From positions 1 through 8,387 of the forward strand of contig JAPPKT010000098.1 in the NCBI GenBank assembly GCA_028819675.1: a stretch of 8,387 nt of DNA, in the 5' to 3' direction. Shown here in pieces: positions 6,666 through 8,387 of this stretch. The DNA is from Caldilineaceae bacterium. GTDB taxonomy: Bacteria > Chloroflexota > Anaerolineae > Caldilineales > Caldilineaceae. The notes beneath the pieces are model-generated. The model was not told the DNA's origin. It did no database searches and was given only the letters and a program-made list of their open reading frames with translations. A program made the position numbers and the translations under genes. How positions within the stretch are numbered: position 1 is the stretch's first letter; the number at the start of each line of letters is the position of its first letter.

Positions 6666-7877
6666 CTATTGCCAGGTGTCCGGGTCGTAGGCCGGCATGG
6701 GACAGCGCAGAGGACGGTCCTCGCGCATGCCCAAGGTGTATGCGGCCTGCATCAGCGTGTGGATCTGGCTGGTACCCTCGTAGATCACTGCGCTCTTTGT
6801 GTTGCGCAGGTGACGTTCCACATTGTACTCGTCGGAATACCCGTAGGCGCCATGGACCTGGACGGCGTTGTCGGCGGCGCGGCGGGCAGCTTCGGTGCAG
6901 AACCACTTGGCCATGCTTGTCTCCCGCGTATTGCGGACGCCCTGGTTCTTGAGGGTACCGGCCTTCCAGACCAACAGCTCGCCGATGTCGAGGTCCTGCT
7001 GCATGTGGGCGATCATCTGCTGGACGAGCTGGTGTTCAGCGATCGGTTTGCCGAAGGTCCGGCGCTGCAGGGCATATTTGACCGACTCGTCGATGCAGGC
7101 GCGAATGATGCCCACCGATCCGGCTGCGACGCCGAAGCGAGCGTTGTCCAGGCAGCTCATCGCGATCTTAAAGCCTTCGCCCTCCTCACCCAGCCGGTGA
7201 CCGGCAGGCACGCGCACGTCCTGCATATTGATCCAGCCGGTATTGCTGGCCCGAACGCCCATTTTGCCTTCAAGCGTGCCGGTGGTGAGGCCTTTCCAGC
7301 CGCGCTCCAGGATGAAGGCGGAGATGCCGCGCGCGCCCTGGTCCGGCTGCGTTTTGGCGAAAACGAGGAACCGGTCGGCCACGTCCGCCAGCGTAATCCA
7401 CATCTTCTCGCCGGTGAGGACGTATTCCTCTCCCTGACGAACGGCGCGACTCTGGAGCGACGCAACATCCGACCCTGCGCCCGGTTCGGTCAGGCCAAAA
7501 CAGGCGATCTGGTCGCCGCAGGCAAGGCCGGGCAAAAAGGTCTCCTTCTGCTCTTCCGTCCCCCACTGAAATATCGGCAGGGCGTGCAGCGCGAGATGGA
7601 CCGCGACCGTCTCGCGCACTGACGAATCCCCGTATTCCAGCGCTTCGGACACGATGCCCAAGGAGAGAAAGTCCATCCCGGCGCCGCCATAGCGGGCGGG
7701 CAGACAGATGCCAAGAAAGCCGAGCTGGGCCATCTTGGGCAGCAGTTCGAAAGGGAAAGTGTGTTTGCGATCGTGCTCAGCAATGATCGGCATGACCTCA
7801 TTGCGGGTGAAGTCATAGGCCATCTTGCGGACCAGATTGTGCTCTTCCGTGTATAGCAACTCGGTTGCAAAAGCCAT
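6666..7877 (-). CDS. Acyl-CoA dehydrogenase
   Basis: This FAD enzyme introduces an alpha-beta double bond into an acyl-CoA and hands the electrons to ETF, whose genes follow directly. The 403-residue product has the family architecture. An N-terminal helical domain covers about 1-120. The beta domain carries [12 protein letters not shown] (126-137) and GEKMWIT (156-162), and the C-terminal helical domain carries [12 protein letters not shown] (272-283) and QVHGAYGY (340-347). The catalytic base is Glu367 in IYEGTSQIH (365-373), the position used by short- and medium-chain and glutaryl-type enzymes. The substrate cannot be read from sequence: butyryl-, isovaleryl-, 2-methylacyl- or glutaryl-CoA are all possible. 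The ATG at 7877 has ribosome site AAAGGA (7886-7891, 8-nt spacing). It is the first gene of the acd-etfB-etfA operon and is preceded by a structured leader with an internal terminator. Confidence 0.95.
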   Translation of the reverse strand: MAFATELLYTEEHNLVRKMAYDFTRNEVMPIIAEHDRKHTFPFELLPKMAQLGFLGICLPARYGGAGMDFLSLGIVSEALEYGDSSVRETVAVHLALHALPIFQWGTEEQKETFLPGLACGDQIACFGLTEPGAGSDVASLQSRAVRQGEEYVLTGEKMWITLADVADRFLVFAKTQPDQGARGISAFILERGWKGLTTGTLEGKMGVRASNTGWINMQDVRVPAGHRLGEEGEGFKIAMSCLDNARFGVAAGSVGIIRACIDESVKYALQRRTFGKPIAEHQLVQQMIAHMQQDLDIGELLVWKAGTLKNQGVRNTRETSMAKWFCTEAARRAADNAVQVHGAYGYSDEYNVERHLRNTKSAVIYEGTSQIHTLMQAAYTLGMREDRPLRCPMPAYDPDTWQ

Positions 7878-7959
7878 CCGATTGGTCCTTTCCCGACTGC
7901 CGGCAGAGGCGTAAGCCGCGGACTGCGAATGCAGGTTTCCACGATGTGTCGAAGAAAAA

Positions 7960-7983
7960 GGCGGAGACGCCTTTGTCTCCGCC
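7960..7983 (-). terminator. Intrinsic terminator inside the acyl-CoA dehydrogenase leader
   Basis: On the minus strand GGCGGAGAC (7983-7975), loop AAAGGC and GTCTCCGCC (7968-7960) make a perfect 9-bp stem. A T5 run and CTTC follow (7959-7951). It is a textbook rho-independent terminator, but it lies downstream of the predicted promoter and about 75 bp before the start codon, so it would act on the operon's own transcript. An alternative smaller hairpin, AAAGGCG/CGCCTTT, is nested in the same bases. Confidence 0.8.
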
Positions 7984-8029
7984 GAAGAAGAGGATTACCC
8001 CTCTTCGGCGCGCCCAACAGCGGCGCGCC
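7960..8029 (-). promoter_or_regulatory. Candidate transcription attenuator: three chained hairpins
   Basis: In transcription order, hairpin 1 pairs the two GGCGCGCC copies (8029-8022 with 8014-8007; 8 bp, 7-nt loop). Hairpin 2 pairs CGCCGAAGA (8010-8002) with TCTTCGGCG (7988-7980; 9 bp). Hairpin 3 is the terminator (7983-7960). Hairpins 1 and 2 share 8007-8010, and hairpins 2 and 3 share 7980-7983. Hairpin 2 therefore competes with both neighbours, while hairpins 1 and 3 can coexist. This would allow a switch between terminated and read-through states. I do not recognise it as a known riboswitch or T-box, and the ligand or sensor is unknown. Confidence 0.5.
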
Positions 8030-8052
8030 AAATTAAAAATAATAAGGCGTTC

Positions 8053-8080
8053 AGTATAGCAATAGTTCGAGAACTTTCAA
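8053..8080 (-). promoter_or_regulatory. Predicted promoter of the acd-etfB-etfA operon
   Basis: On the minus strand a -35 box TTGAAA (8080-8075; 5/6) and a -10 box TATACT (8058-8053; 5/6) are separated by 16 bp. This is the strongest promoter match in the window. Transcription would start near 8046, giving a leader of about 168 nt before the ATG at 7877. An inverted repeat AGTTC-GA-GAACT (8064-8075) fills most of the spacer and touches the -35 box, a plausible operator. Confidence 0.65.
8064..8075. promoter_or_regulatory. Inverted repeat in the promoter spacer, possible operator
   Basis: AGTTC (8064-8068) and GAACT (8071-8075) form a 5-bp dyad with a 2-bp centre between the -35 and -10 boxes. 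A dimeric repressor bound here would block RNA polymerase. The dyad is short, so chance is possible. It does not match the spacing of the GAAC-N4-GTTC LexA box. Confidence 0.3.
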
Positions 8081-8387
8081 AACAGAGGGCGCGCATTGGG
8101 GGCATCCCAGATTTGGGGTGGGAACAGTCTGGCGGGGAATCAGTGCCAGCGGTGGCTGGCGTTGTTTACCGTCTTTGGGCGAGACGCAGTGCAGGCGCCA
8201 GGCCTGGCCGTACGGTGGAGTCCGTCAGTTGGGGAGGGTGCGAGGGCAGGCACAAGGCCGGCACCTACGGGGATCTGATGGGACTGGCGGGACGTGGTCT
8301 GGCTGGACACCTTCGATTAGGCACCCGTCACCAATATCGACACCCGGTCGATGAGGCATGTTGTTGGGGGGGGCGTTGCGGGGGGGG
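8081..8387. other. Noncoding, repeat-like right end
   Basis: I see no convincing gene in the last 307 bases, only frames under 80 codons without ribosome sites. The region holds a dispersed-repeat-like segment (8242-8270), an imperfect 11-base direct repeat TCGAT(T/G)AGGCA (8313-8323 and 8348-8358), a perfect hairpin ATCGAC-ACCCG-GTCGAT (8336-8352) and two G8 runs (8366-8373 and 8380-8387). It looks like intergenic or decayed DNA, and the G runs may reflect a contig end. Confidence 0.5.
8242..8270. repeat. Possible dispersed intergenic repeat fragment
   Basis: The core GGGCAGGCACAAGGCCGGCA continues into CCTACGG and has an imperfect dyad (GGGC.AGGC against GCCGGCACC) with GGCAC repeated. It resembles the GC-rich short intergenic hairpin repeats common in some environmental bacterial genomes. 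A single copy in this window cannot prove that it is repeated. Confidence 0.35.

Noticed and set aside
6324..7622. 432-codon open frame on the plus strand opposite the acyl-CoA dehydrogenase and etfB
   Set aside because: It lies antisense to two genes with unmistakable family motifs. Its translation has no recognisable domain, and such frames are expected in GC-rich DNA where third-position bias removes stops on the other strand.
8096..8354. Short overlapping plus-strand frames at the right end
   Set aside because: They have no ribosome sites, low-complexity translations, and run through repeat-like DNA. Their peptide patterns arise from the GC-rich repeat segment.

Overview
The window is about 8.4 kb of GC-rich bacterial chromosome carrying ordinary housekeeping and catabolic genes. 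I see no tRNA, rRNA, CRISPR array, transposase or phage gene. The four-cysteine threonine synthase, the acyl-CoA dehydrogenase/EtfB/EtfA cluster and the two repeat types at the window ends would fit a free-living aerobic or facultative bacterium. My best guess is a Chloroflexota-like lineage, by general resemblance only, since no taxonomic marker is present.

Layout: 1-225 is noncoding, with a heptanucleotide tandem repeat and a good sigma-70-type promoter. Two genes then run on the plus strand: a MenA-like UbiA-superfamily membrane protein (226-1257) with eroded Asp-rich motifs, and a small two-helix membrane protein of unknown function (1461-1985). Everything from 2218 to 7877 is on the minus strand. 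In transcription order this is acyl-CoA dehydrogenase (7877-6666), etfB (6575-5790) and etfA (5714-4734), then a hairpin terminator, a promoter, thrC (4435-3092) and trmB (3027-2218). trmB converges on the unknown membrane gene. The right end, 8081-8387, is noncoding and repeat-like and finishes in two runs of eight G.

How the genes work together: the acyl-CoA dehydrogenase oxidises an acyl-CoA and passes electrons to the EtfAB heterodimer, which would deliver them to the quinone pool through an ETF:quinone oxidoreductase not present here. thrC makes threonine from O-phosphohomoserine, and trmB makes m7G in tRNA. They share an orientation and a 64 bp gap but no obvious pathway. The plus-strand UbiA homologue would suggest quinone or lipid biosynthesis, but its motifs make catalysis uncertain.

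The most notable regulatory structure lies upstream of the acyl-CoA dehydrogenase. A near-consensus promoter (8053-8080) is followed by a leader of about 168 nt with three chained hairpins (8029-7960). The last is a textbook intrinsic terminator with a T5 tract, placed before the first gene. Each neighbouring pair of hairpins shares four bases, the geometry expected of a transcription attenuator.
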